DNA from: Lachnospiraceae bacterium | GTDB taxonomy: Bacteria; Bacillota; Clostridia; Lachnospirales; Lachnospiraceae | Length of the DNA stretch: 64,000 nucleotides | Reading direction: 5' to 3' | Assembly: GCA_028689655.1 (NCBI GenBank) | Contig: JAQVCT010000004.1 | Span: forward strand, 124,001 to 188,000 | In this document: piece after piece, positions 36,270 through 44,942 of the stretch | How positions within the stretch are numbered: the first letter of the stretch is position 1 | Layout: every line of letters starts with the position of its first letter | Notes under the pieces: model-generated | What the model saw: only the letters and a program-made list of their open reading frames with translations | What the model was told of the DNA's origin: nothing | Databases searched by the model: none | Made by a program: the position numbers and the translations under genes

Positions 36270-36908
36270 CTAAGCCTCGTATACATTTTTCAGGAACTGT
36301 TGGATCTGCGGGCTCTGCAAATTCTCTGACCTATGCCCCGGTGCGCAGTAGATCACTTTTCCCATGCCATAGTTTCTTGCCCAGATGGCAGGATATATCC
36401 TGTCGTCCTCCTGCCCTTTGACACGAAAACTGCACAGAATCTCACATTTCGCAAAATTATCCATATCGAACTGATAGATTTCCTCCGGCAGTGAGAAATC
36501 TTTCATGCACTTCATATAGGGCTGTTCCCTTTTCTCGATATGGTATTCCAGGATGGGTAATGTGGTATAGGGGGGATGCCCTGTGAACTTTCCGCCGATG
36601 AGCTGTGCCAGTTCTGCATTTTCCTGTACACTGATGCCATTATGAATGACCAGAAGTTTTCCTCCCCCAGCCACATATTGGAGAATCCCTGCACCCTGAA
36701 TCGAATTTACGGGTTCCTCCCCGAATTCCTCATATAAGATTACCATATAATACTGTGAAACATTCAGGTATGCCAGATGATTTTTATTCTCTGTGGCCAC
36801 TACCTTTACGGTATCATAGCATTCCGAAAGTACCTTTTCCACCGGTTCCATCGGATGATATTTGGCGTCTTTTTTGCCATACAGCAAGATTGGTCCTTTT
36901 TCTACCAT
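36270..36908 (-). CDS. ThuA-like domain protein
   Basis: A 212-residue protein with the ThuA fold (class I glutamine amidotransferase-like, but without the catalytic Cys). IQGAGILQYVAGGGKLLVIHNG near residue 75 and the metal-like TGHPPY and YCAPGHRSENL near the C-terminus are typical. ThuA proteins take part in catabolism of trehalose and other disaccharides in some bacteria, with unclear chemistry. Its start overlaps the end of the preceding SDR-like gene by 7 bp, so the two are probably coupled. Confidence 0.8.
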   Translation of the reverse strand: MVEKGPILLYGKKDAKYHPMEPVEKVLSECYDTVKVVATENKNHLAYLNVSQYYMVILYEEFGEEPVNSIQGAGILQYVAGGGKLLVIHNGISVQENAELAQLIGGKFTGHPPYTTLPILEYHIEKREQPYMKCMKDFSLPEEIYQFDMDNFAKCEILCSFRVKGQEDDRIYPAIWARNYGMGKVIYCAPGHRSENLQSPQIQQFLKNVYEA

Positions 36909-37519
36909 GGTATCTCCCTTCCCTGATTGTCCCTCATGACCAGACGATTCTCATCCATATGGGATGGACAGCTGTCGATGCTCCGGTCTCTCATAAAATA
37001 GGAACCTGCGTTTTTCCCGGTTCCATTATCACAAAAGATGCGGAAGGTATACCCCTCTTCCGCCAGTTCATTTTGCAGCATATGCATCATCATGTTGCGG
37101 GCTGCCCTTGCCATGCGTTCCCCATATCTGTCTGTGGAATAACACAGATTATTGCTGGCTCTCACATTGGTCAGGGAACAGATCCTCTTTCTCCTGCCTC
37201 TGTCCATCCATGGCAGGAGCATGGTAATCACGGACATTGCATTTATGACATGTCTGTCATAATATGCCGCCGCCCGGAGAGATTCATTTCTATCCGTAAG
37301 TGCCGCTCCGTCCGTTTTCCCGGGGGTAATTTTCCCGTCCGTATCCGTCATCCCATCATCTCCCAGAATCAGAAAATCGATGTAGGGCAGTTCTTTACAT
37401 TCTTCTACTGTCTCCGGTGACTTCTCATATACGGTTATCTGTCTCTGCTCTAATTCCTCTTTGATCTGTGCCCGCTGTTCTTCTCTCAGATCGTATAATA
37501 CCGCTATCTCTTCTTTCAT
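36902..37519 (-). CDS. Degenerate short-chain dehydrogenase-like protein
   Basis: A 205-residue protein that keeps the second half of an SDR fold: NAMSVITMLLPWM, ICSLTNVRASNNLCYSTDRYGERMARAARNMM and an NELAEEGYTFRIF strand, corresponding to the helix-strand-helix around the SDR active site. The N-terminal glycine-rich cofactor loop (GxxxGxG) is absent, and the YxxxK pair is not intact (YGERM instead). It therefore probably lacks normal dehydrogenase activity; it could be a pseudo-enzyme partner of the intact SDR encoded 27 bp upstream or simply decaying. Its ribosome binding site (AAAGGGATAAGAG) and coupling to thuA argue for real expression. Confidence 0.65.
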   Translation of the reverse strand: MKEEIAVLYDLREEQRAQIKEELEQRQITVYEKSPETVEECKELPYIDFLILGDDGMTDTDGKITPGKTDGAALTDRNESLRAAAYYDRHVINAMSVITMLLPWMDRGRRKRICSLTNVRASNNLCYSTDRYGERMARAARNMMMHMLQNELAEEGYTFRIFCDNGTGKNAGSYFMRDRSIDSCPSHMDENRLVMRDNQGREIPW

Positions 37520-37546
37520 CTCTTATCCCTTTCGGTCTAATACTCG

Positions 37547-38254
37547 CTAAAATGCCCAGGCACGTTGATACACATCCACCATTTCCAGATACGTCGGTGC
37601 TTCCCCCGTGAAAAATGCGTAGGCACTTTCGGCAGATTCCTCCGGCTCCATATCTCCAACGGTGGCTTTGTCACCCTTCATGTAGGTACGCATCCAGCCC
37701 GGATGATACAGGTAGAACTCATATCCCATGTTCTGCAAGGTATTATGCAGGATACGCACTTCCATGTTCAGCGCCGCCTTGGACATCCCATAGGCATACT
37801 GGCTCCTGCGATGTGCCAGTGCAATACTCCCTGCTTCACTGGAAATAAATGCCACCTTTTGCTCTCCACCTTCTCTGGATAACAATGGTAGGAACGTCTG
37901 GGTCACCTGGAGAGGCCCCAATGCATTAACGCGGTATACATTCCCACAGTCTGTCTGGGAGACACTCTCTCGAATCCTGCTGTCCGTCCCAATCATCCCT
38001 GCATTATGGATGAGTATATCCAGCGAATCCGTCTCCTCGCTGACCTGTCCATATGCCTTCTCTATGGAAGACAGGTCTCCAATATTCAGCGGCACCAGAA
38101 AAAGCCGATCCGGATAATGAGACTTTAAGGAATCCAGCTCTTTCCACTCCGGCATATACTGTCCTGCGTAGACAATATGACCATTCTGTAAAAACTGTTC
38201 ACTCAGCGCACGGCCCAAACCGCGATCCGCACCTGTAATCAATATCTTACTCAT
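37547..38254 (-). CDS. Short-chain dehydrogenase/reductase
   Basis: A 235-residue classical SDR. The cofactor loop is GADRGLGRAL (residues 7-16), NAG appears at about residue 88-90, and the catalytic YxxxK is in YAYGMSKAAL. It should oxidise or reduce a sugar or polyol intermediate. Its start overlaps the end of the GH105-like gene by 8 bp, so the two are translationally coupled. Substrate unknown. Confidence 0.9.
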   Translation of the reverse strand: MSKILITGADRGLGRALSEQFLQNGHIVYAGQYMPEWKELDSLKSHYPDRLFLVPLNIGDLSSIEKAYGQVSEETDSLDILIHNAGMIGTDSRIRESVSQTDCGNVYRVNALGPLQVTQTFLPLLSREGGEQKVAFISSEAGSIALAHRRSQYAYGMSKAALNMEVRILHNTLQNMGYEFYLYHPGWMRTYMKGDKATVGDMEPEESAESAYAFFTGEAPTYLEMVDVYQRAWAF

Positions 38255-39221
38255 TATCGTTCTCCATATATTCCATCCTTGCCTGTTCCATCAGAAGGTA
38301 AAATGCCTGCCCTTCCGGTGCGATTCCCGGTTTATCGAAGGTGGGTGCTCCGCACACCCCTCTCACAAATCCATAGGAATCCAGACATTTGTTCGCTGCA
38401 TCTCTCAGATGCTCCGCTGTTCTCCCATACAAGTTTGGTAAGATCTTCATCTCCATCCCACGGTATAAGGTATACGCCATCATCTGACTGAGATTGGTCT
38501 CCGCAAAAGTCGTCGCATCATCCACCGTGTCATGGAATAATCCATTTTCCATCATGAATGGCAACAGATCCTCCACGAGACGAATCAGCTTCTGCTGAAG
38601 GTCTTCCCTCTCCGTTTCAAAGCTTTCCGGCAGTAAACGGTACATGCGGACCAGGGCGGTCAGTGCCCAGCCATTGCCTACACCCCAGTGCGCCAGATTT
38701 ACATACGTCTTCTCGTCCTCTTTCCACTGATGGTAGAAAAGTCCTGTCTTCTCATCGTATAAGGCATCCCAGTAGCCGTAGAACTGCTGTAATGCTTCCT
38801 GATAGTATCCGGCTGCTGCCAGAAATGGAGGGAGCATATACAGGGAATCCACCCAGAACTGTTCACAGGTATTCAGGTGGTAGAGAATTCCCTCTTCACT
38901 TCTGGGTGCTGTATGTAACACCCAGTGTAACAGGGCCTCATATCCTTTCTGTAAGGTCTCGTCCCCCGTTTTCCGTGCTGCTGCCAGTAACGCCTCACCG
39001 GTACAGCAGGGATCTGTCACTCCGTCGAACACGCCGATGGATGCCACTCTGCCGTCAGGCTCACTGCGATACACCGCTTCCTGTGCCAGTTGAATGACCA
39101 TCTCCATACATCCACTCTCATAAAATGCCTGCATTGCCATGCCCTGTTCCCAGGAATGGCGCTGCATAGCAAGTAATGCCATGGCCGCTTTATTTCGATT
39201 TTCTTCCTTAAAAATGTACAA
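38247..39221 (-). CDS. GH88/GH105-like unsaturated glycosidase (YteR-related)
   Basis: A 324-residue alpha/alpha-toroid hydrolase related to unsaturated rhamnogalacturonyl or glucuronyl hydrolases, which hydrate the 4,5-double bond left by polysaccharide lyases. FWVDSLYMLPPFLA contains the likely catalytic Asp125, and HWGVGNGWALTAL (178-190) matches the family HWxRGNGW region except that the Arg is Val. There is no signal peptide, so it acts inside the cell. The start is probably TTG at 39221 with AAAGGG upstream; an ATG at 39182 is possible. The neighbouring LplABC-type importer would supply unsaturated oligosaccharides. Confidence 0.8.
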   Translation of the reverse strand: MYIFKEENRNKAAMALLAMQRHSWEQGMAMQAFYESGCMEMVIQLAQEAVYRSEPDGRVASIGVFDGVTDPCCTGEALLAAARKTGDETLQKGYEALLHWVLHTAPRSEEGILYHLNTCEQFWVDSLYMLPPFLAAAGYYQEALQQFYGYWDALYDEKTGLFYHQWKEDEKTYVNLAHWGVGNGWALTALVRMYRLLPESFETEREDLQQKLIRLVEDLLPFMMENGLFHDTVDDATTFAETNLSQMMAYTLYRGMEMKILPNLYGRTAEHLRDAANKCLDSYGFVRGVCGAPTFDKPGIAPEGQAFYLLMEQARMEYMENDNE

Positions 39222-39381
39222 TGTATTTTCCGACCCTTTCCTGTTATTACTTATTCCTATTTATTATTTTTTAACTTTTTTAATCTCTTATATATTTCTA
39301 TTTTGTCTCTACTGCCTTACCGTGTTGTCTTTTATGCTATCCCTTATGCTATCTCATCCGCTGTTCGCATTATGGCAATCT

Positions 39382-40917
39382 CTAGATCAGGTGGTTGTAT
39401 TCCGCTAACTCGTGATAGATCGGTACCATCTGTTCATAGGCATGATTGAAGATCTCATAGAGGCTGTGATACTGGTCTGCATATTCTGTGCGTGGCTTTA
39501 TGGTGGAACTGCCTTGATTGAATAAGGATACGGACTGAAAATTCCGGTAAATCCCAATACCTACCCCTGCGCATACTGCCGCACCCATGCTGGTGGCTTC
39601 CTCCTGAAATCTCGGTAGTACCAGTGGTTTCTGCCAGATATCTGCCAGGATCTGCGCCCACACTTTTCCTTTGGCACCGCCGCCGATGAGAGTCAATTGC
39701 TCAATGTTCGTCTTTTCCTCCAGAATATCCAGGATTACTTTCAGATTAAATCCCACACCTTCCAGCACTGCTCTGGATAATTCTCCCTTTGTGGTGGAGA
39801 TTCCCATACCGATGAAGCTTCCTCTCGCCTCGTGATTCCACCTGGGGGAACGCTCTCCCAGGAGATAGGGAAGGAACATCACGCCATTGGCACCGGGCGG
39901 GCATGCTTCCACGCCCTGATCTATGAGTTGATAGGCACTGCACCCCTGCTCTGCCGCCTCTCTGCGCTCCTCCTGGCACAGGGTATTCCGATACCAGTTA
40001 TAAGAGTAACCCGCTGCCTGCATGGTTCCGCAGGGTGTATAGAGATGCTCATCCAGATGCACCCAGTTAAAGGTTCGCATCTGCTGATCGAACACAGGGC
40101 TTTTGCTGGCGATAGAGATCCATGAGGAGGAACCCAGCACATTGTATGCATGACCTTCCATGACTGCTCCGGCACCTACACAGGCGCAGCTTCCGTCACC
40201 ACCGCCCAGCACCACCGGGGTGCCTTCCACCAGACCCATCTGCTCTGCTTCCTCCTTACGAATTCCGCCTACCACATGGGTGGATGGATATGCCGTGGGC
40301 AATAATTCCTCCGGGATCTGCAATGCCTGCAGGATCTCCTGACTCCACCTTTTTTCCACAATATCAAACAGATTGGTACCGCTGGCATCACTGTAATCTG
40401 TGGCAAATTCTCCGGTGAGTCTGCAAATGATATAATCCTTTGCATGAATCATCTTATATGCTTTTCCATAGATCTCCGGCTCATTCTCCCGAATCCATAA
40501 AAGCTTTGCTGCGGAATAAGAAGCGCTGGCGCGATGTCCGGTGATCTGATAGACCCGCTCCATGCCAAGCTTTTCTATCATCTCTTTTTCCTGTTTTCCT
40601 GCTCTGGTATCTGCCCAGATCAGCATGGGACGCAGGGCGTTACCCGCCCGATCCACCAGCAGACATCCCATCATCTGTGCGCTGAAAGAGATCGCGGCTA
40701 TCTGTGAGGGCCGAATACCTGCTTTCTCCATCAATGCTTTGGTGGAACCGCAGACCGCCTGCCACCATTCTTCCGGTTTCTGTTCCACCCAGCCTGGATG
40801 CGGGTAATAGGTCTCATAGGTAAAGAGCGTACTGGCAATCAGTGTTCCATCTGTCCGATATAAAGTTGCTTTGTTTCCACTGGTTCCCAGATCATGTGCA
40901 ATGATATAATCTTTCAT
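39382..40917 (-). CDS. FGGY-family carbohydrate kinase (xylulokinase-like)
   Basis: A 511-residue sugar kinase of the FGGY family. The N-terminal phosphate motif is AHDLGTSGNKATLY. SAQMMGCLLVD and MLIWADTRA follow, and the C-terminal ATP region has GGGDGSCACVGAGA and LIGGGAKGKVWAQILADIWQKPL. It phosphorylates a keto-sugar, deoxy-sugar or polyol; closest in appearance to XylB-type enzymes, but the assignment of xylulose is not secure. The start at 40917 (MKDYIIAHD) has AGGAGG upstream; a longer reading to 40986 lacks support. It lies within the operon driven from 43,230. Confidence 0.92.
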   Translation of the reverse strand: MKDYIIAHDLGTSGNKATLYRTDGTLIASTLFTYETYYPHPGWVEQKPEEWWQAVCGSTKALMEKAGIRPSQIAAISFSAQMMGCLLVDRAGNALRPMLIWADTRAGKQEKEMIEKLGMERVYQITGHRASASYSAAKLLWIRENEPEIYGKAYKMIHAKDYIICRLTGEFATDYSDASGTNLFDIVEKRWSQEILQALQIPEELLPTAYPSTHVVGGIRKEEAEQMGLVEGTPVVLGGGDGSCACVGAGAVMEGHAYNVLGSSSWISIASKSPVFDQQMRTFNWVHLDEHLYTPCGTMQAAGYSYNWYRNTLCQEERREAAEQGCSAYQLIDQGVEACPPGANGVMFLPYLLGERSPRWNHEARGSFIGMGISTTKGELSRAVLEGVGFNLKVILDILEEKTNIEQLTLIGGGAKGKVWAQILADIWQKPLVLPRFQEEATSMGAAVCAGVGIGIYRNFQSVSLFNQGSSTIKPRTEYADQYHSLYEIFNHAYEQMVPIYHELAEYNHLI

Positions 40918-41007
40918 GCATACCTCCTGCATTTTTATACTTCTTGAATTTTGGCTGCCTGTTTCCATAAGCGGGCAGCTTCTCACTACCCTGCGATGCT
41001 GCTATGA

Positions 41008-41997
41008 TTATGCCAGAGAAATTTCTACCAGTGTCGCTGGCATTTCATGTTTCAGATTTACTTTATCCGGTCCGGTCACCAGGTCGAAACAGGATGCGAT
41101 GATCCTGCCATCCCACACGATTGGTTCCCCAGGCTGATCTAATCCGCCATCCACACCTGTACAGTCAGGGCTTTGTGCGATTCGCTCCACTTTGCCATCC
41201 GGTGTGATCTTACCGATGGCATTTGCTGAGAAGTCTGCCACATAGAGATTGCCCGCCTCGTCAAAGAACATACCATCCGTACTCTGTAACTCTGCTGGAT
41301 TCTGAGCGAAGATCTTATTTTCTTTGACGCTTCCATCCTCATTGAATGTGATCTTATAGACTGCACCATCTCCAAAGTTTCCCACGAAGAGATTGCCTTC
41401 CTGGTCAAATACGATGCCGTCCGCACCATACTGGCAATCCGGATTCTGTGTCACAAAGGAAGCGATGATATTCTCGTCTGCCAGTGTATTGGTCACTTCG
41501 ATGTCATGGTCGTCCAGTGCAAAACGGTAGACACAGCTTACCAGCTTGCCATCCTCTCTCTTCTCCGGATGAAGGTAGCTCTGTGTCACGTACATGTAAT
41601 TGCCACGGATACGGATTCCGTTTGGATGTTCCATGTGATTGGCCACCACCGTTGTGTTAGATATGACACCATTGTCATCTACTGTCACTTTCAGAAGTCT
41701 TCCCTTGAATAACACTTCCTCTTTTTCACACCAGCCCTGATTATCACATAAGTAAATATTCCAGTCATGGTCAAAGGCAATTCCCATATTTCTGGCAACG
41801 CCAGTCTCGGGATGCACCGGCACATCGAACCATTTCTTCACATTTCCCTGTTTGTCTATCTTTACCACACAGCCGCTCATGGAATCCTCTGCAAAGTTGG
41901 GGCAGGATAATACCAGGTTTCCTTCCTTATCCACTGCCATTCCATCGGGGGTACACACATAATCCGGTAACACGCAAAACAATTTGCTCTCTATCAT
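41008..41997 (-). CDS. SMP-30/gluconolactonase-family lactonase
   Basis: A 329-residue six-bladed beta-propeller of the SMP-30/gluconolaconase/LRE family. Repeated blades such as PDGMAVDKEGNLVLSCP, GADGIVFDQEGNLFVGNFGDG and STDGMFFDEAGNLYVADFSANAIGKI are visible. Members hydrolyse sugar lactones using a divalent metal. Next to a zinc dehydrogenase that could oxidise a sugar to its lactone, a lactonase role fits. No signal peptide. Good AGGAG ribosome binding site. Confidence 0.9.
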   Translation of the reverse strand: MIESKLFCVLPDYVCTPDGMAVDKEGNLVLSCPNFAEDSMSGCVVKIDKQGNVKKWFDVPVHPETGVARNMGIAFDHDWNIYLCDNQGWCEKEEVLFKGRLLKVTVDDNGVISNTTVVANHMEHPNGIRIRGNYMYVTQSYLHPEKREDGKLVSCVYRFALDDHDIEVTNTLADENIIASFVTQNPDCQYGADGIVFDQEGNLFVGNFGDGAVYKITFNEDGSVKENKIFAQNPAELQSTDGMFFDEAGNLYVADFSANAIGKITPDGKVERIAQSPDCTGVDGGLDQPGEPIVWDGRIIASCFDLVTGPDKVNLKHEMPATLVEISLA

Positions 41998-42128
41998 TCT
42001 CTTTTTCTCCTATCTTTTCTGTTGTCCTGTTGTTTTCTATGATTTCCTGTATTTTTATGCCTTTATACTTTTATCTTCATATCCTGTCGCTTTGCCGTCT
42101 CACACGGTCTCTTGTTCAGGTCATACTG

Positions 42129-43181
42129 TCAGTCATAGGAGATCACGATCTTCTTGGTCTCCGCTTTTCTCTCCGCCAGCAGTGCAAAGGCATCCATGAT
42201 GTGGTCAAAGGAAAATACATCGGAGATAAAGTCATCCGGTGCTAACACGCCCTGATTGATCCATGCCATGATCTGGCTGTGTGCCAGTCCCTCTTCCTCT
42301 TTACTGGGCCACTGTACGAACTGTAACTGCCAGTTGTAAGGTGCCTGACTCCAGTCCAGTTCCATGCCAAGCTTTGGTGAGATACCGTAACAGCACATTT
42401 TTCCGTTGTTTTTGATCAATGCCAGGCTTGGATTGATGAATGCGTTGATACCCACTGCATCCACCACATAGTCAATTCCCTCCGGGAATAATTTCTTCAC
42501 TTCTGCGTTCACATCACAGGTGGTGGAGTTAAATGCATAATCAGCCCCCATTTTCTTAGCCGTTGCCACTTTGTCATCACAGATATCTGTGGTAATGACG
42601 GTCTTCATGCCCAGAAGCTTTGTGAACTTTGTAAAGCACAGTCCCACAGGTCCCGCACCGTAGATCAGCACACTTTCATTTTCCCTGAATCCAAATCTTC
42701 GAATGGCGCTCAGTACCTCACGGAAGGTGATGATCATGCTCGCCTGTACCGGATTCACTTTGTCCTCCGGTTTCATGATCGTCTGGGCAAAATAGGAATC
42801 ACTCCACTCCGGGGTTCCAGGTCCCATGCCATTCTTCACATAGGCATCTCTGTCGCCCACCACTGCATATTCGCTGTAAGCGCCCCAGCCGGATGCATAG
42901 CCGTCCAGATCTCCCTCGATAAAGGGAAGTAATACCAGATCTCCTTTTCTCAGGGAAGTGACTGCATCACCAGTCTCTACCACTTCTCCCACGCCTTCGT
43001 GTCCCAGAATGGCTGGATATGTATCAAAGTTCTTAAAATTACCATGTATCAGCTTCGTATCGGTTCCGTTGCACACCCCGCAGCTCTTCATCTTTACCAG
43101 TGCCTGGCACTTACCATAGGCAGGTTTTGCCACCTCCACTACGGATAATTCTCCTTTTTCACTTACCACCAATGTCTTCAT
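42129..43181 (-). CDS. Zinc-type (MDR) alcohol/sugar dehydrogenase
   Basis: A 350-residue medium-chain dehydrogenase. Catalytic zinc motifs are SCGVCNGTD and GHEGVGEVVETG, and the cofactor loop is YGAGPVGLCF near residue 185. The four-cysteine structural zinc lobe of classical alcohol dehydrogenases is absent. It is the first gene of a ten-gene operon running to 33291, so it probably catalyses an entry step, such as oxidation of a sugar or polyol. The start at 43181 (MKTLVV) has GGAGG 7 nt before it; the adjacent ATG at 43184 is equally possible. The promoter has the TGCACC box. Confidence 0.92.
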   Translation of the reverse strand: MKTLVVSEKGELSVVEVAKPAYGKCQALVKMKSCGVCNGTDTKLIHGNFKNFDTYPAILGHEGVGEVVETGDAVTSLRKGDLVLLPFIEGDLDGYASGWGAYSEYAVVGDRDAYVKNGMGPGTPEWSDSYFAQTIMKPEDKVNPVQASMIITFREVLSAIRRFGFRENESVLIYGAGPVGLCFTKFTKLLGMKTVITTDICDDKVATAKKMGADYAFNSTTCDVNAEVKKLFPEGIDYVVDAVGINAFINPSLALIKNNGKMCCYGISPKLGMELDWSQAPYNWQLQFVQWPSKEEEGLAHSQIMAWINQGVLAPDDFISDVFSFDHIMDAFALLAERKAETKKIVISYD

Positions 43182-43227
43182 CATAGTACCTCCAATCGTT
43201 TTACACATAATACTCCTATCTTCTTAT

Positions 43228-43280
43228 AGTATATCTTTCCGAATCCCGCTTTTTAATAAACATATTTGGGAAATGGTGCA
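43228..43280 (-). promoter_or_regulatory. Activator-type promoter of the zinc-dehydrogenase operon (TGCACC box)
   Basis: On the minus strand TGCACC (43280-43275) is followed after exactly 41 nt by TATACT (43233-43228). The flanks ATAATGCACCATTTCCCAAA closely match the promoters at 33,280 and 49,720. No consensus -35 is present. A GC-rich hairpin with a following T-rich stretch (about 43303-43325) just upstream may end the transcript of the second binding-protein gene. Confidence 0.7.
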
Positions 43281-43342
43281 TTATCTTATGAAAGAAAAAG
43301 AAGGAGCAGATGCCCCCTCTTTCCATGGAAATTTCCTTTATT

Positions 43343-44890
43343 TTACTGCAAAGCAGCTACATAAGCATCTAACTGTCCCTGGAGTTCCGTGCGTACTTTT
43401 TCAAGTCCGGCAGCTTCCATCTGTTTCTGATATTCTGCAAGTCCTGTCTTGGCATCTGTGTAGCCTAATTCCAATGGCCACCAGTACTGCTGATGAACAC
43501 TCTGGCATGCGGCGTACTCTGTCTCAATGTTAGAGGTGTCTATCACGAAGGATGCATATTTCTCTGCTGTGTCATCTGCTGCGATAGCTTTCTCAAATTC
43601 TTGTTTCATCTCGCCGAATAATTCCGGTGTTCCCACTGCATCTCTGTTCAGTTCGTTGGTACGTGCTGACCACATAGCGGAGCCTGCATACTGATCCGGA
43701 TCTGTAATCAGGTACTGACCTTCTTCGTTCAGCGTATATGTCGTACCCTCCACACCATACATAAATGCGTCGAACATCTCACGATCGCTGGTGATGAGAT
43801 CCCACACTGCCAATGCACGTTCCGGGTTCTGTGATGTGTTGGAGATGACCATTGCATCCTGTGTATAAGGGAAATGTCTCACATGTTTTACAAAGTTCGC
43901 ATAGGAATAAGCGAATTCTCTATGTGTGGTGGAATATCCTGCAAAGGTGTCCAGGTTGTGAACACGTACTGCTGATTTTCCATTCTGTGTCTTAGTTGCA
44001 TCTGTGTCTGATAACGCTGACTTTGGATAAAATCCTTTTTCATTCCATCTTGCCATCATATCCAGGAATGGTGTGGTATCTTTACATTCGTAGAAAGTGA
44101 ATAGCTTAGGATTTGCTTCCTCCGGATTAAAGAATAAGAAGTCATTGTTTGCACCCTTGCTGGACATATATCCAAGAGACCAAAGGTAATTATCATCCAA
44201 TTCCGAACCTGCGGAATAGATATCAAGCGGCTCCATCTCCGGATGTTTCTCTTTGATGAGATCCAGGTATTTTTCCAGGTCTTCAAAGTTCTCCATCTTG
44301 CCATCCCAGTTCGTACCGTCCAACAGATCTGTACGATATACAGGGCCATATGCGGAATAGGTTGCCAGCATGGTAGGTACACAGTAATAATGTCCGTCCA
44401 CCGTTGCCTGCTGCTGTGCAGCTTCTGACTGTGCAGCGAAATTCTTCGGTGCATAAGCCGGCCATAATTCGTCCAGATTCATGAAAGCACCCTTCTGTGC
44501 AAGGGATGTAAAGTTCAGCCAGGAACCTGTGTAAGCCATATCAAATGCTTCTCCCGATGAGAATAACAGCGGATATTTGTTTGGATAATCGGACCATGGA
44601 ATCCAGTTGATGGTCAGGGTACAATTCAATTTCTCTTTGAGGATCTTATTGATGTTCTCATCGACCACATCCTGTCCTGCAGGTCTGTCACTGATAACAT
44701 ACATGGTCAGATTTACTTCTTCCGATGTATCTAACTCACCGCTTGCCTTTGGAGTTGCACTTGCCTCACTTGATGTTGCTGTTTCATTTGTGTTGTCTGT
44801 TGCTGTGGTGGATGCTTTACTTCCGCATCCTGTCAGGATAGTAGTCAGCATGGTAGCTGCTAATATCAGGGATACTACTTTTCGTCTCAT
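43343..44890 (-). CDS. ABC transporter substrate-binding lipoprotein, LplA type (cluster 2)
   Basis: A 515-residue extracellular binding protein with the lipobox LTGC (Cys22) and a Ser/Thr-rich linker. The length and the EVNLTMYVISDRPAGQDVVDENINKILKEKLN opening fit the large LplA/YtcQ group, which bind oligosaccharides, including unsaturated rhamnogalacturonan or other uronic oligosaccharides in Bacillus. Its two permeases lie directly upstream. The GH105-like hydrolase in the neighbouring operon supports an unsaturated oligosaccharide as ligand, but this is inferred. Strong GGAGGAGG ribosome binding site. Confidence 0.93.
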   Translation of the reverse strand: MRRKVVSLILAATMLTTILTGCGSKASTTATDNTNETATSSEASATPKASGELDTSEEVNLTMYVISDRPAGQDVVDENINKILKEKLNCTLTINWIPWSDYPNKYPLLFSSGEAFDMAYTGSWLNFTSLAQKGAFMNLDELWPAYAPKNFAAQSEAAQQQATVDGHYYCVPTMLATYSAYGPVYRTDLLDGTNWDGKMENFEDLEKYLDLIKEKHPEMEPLDIYSAGSELDDNYLWSLGYMSSKGANNDFLFFNPEEANPKLFTFYECKDTTPFLDMMARWNEKGFYPKSALSDTDATKTQNGKSAVRVHNLDTFAGYSTTHREFAYSYANFVKHVRHFPYTQDAMVISNTSQNPERALAVWDLITSDREMFDAFMYGVEGTTYTLNEEGQYLITDPDQYAGSAMWSARTNELNRDAVGTPELFGEMKQEFEKAIAADDTAEKYASFVIDTSNIETEYAACQSVHQQYWWPLELGYTDAKTGLAEYQKQMEAAGLEKVRTELQGQLDAYVAALQ

Positions 44891-44942
44891 AGAAACCTCC
44901 TCCTTATAAGTTCGTTGACTATATCTTCTATCGGTTCTCCGC

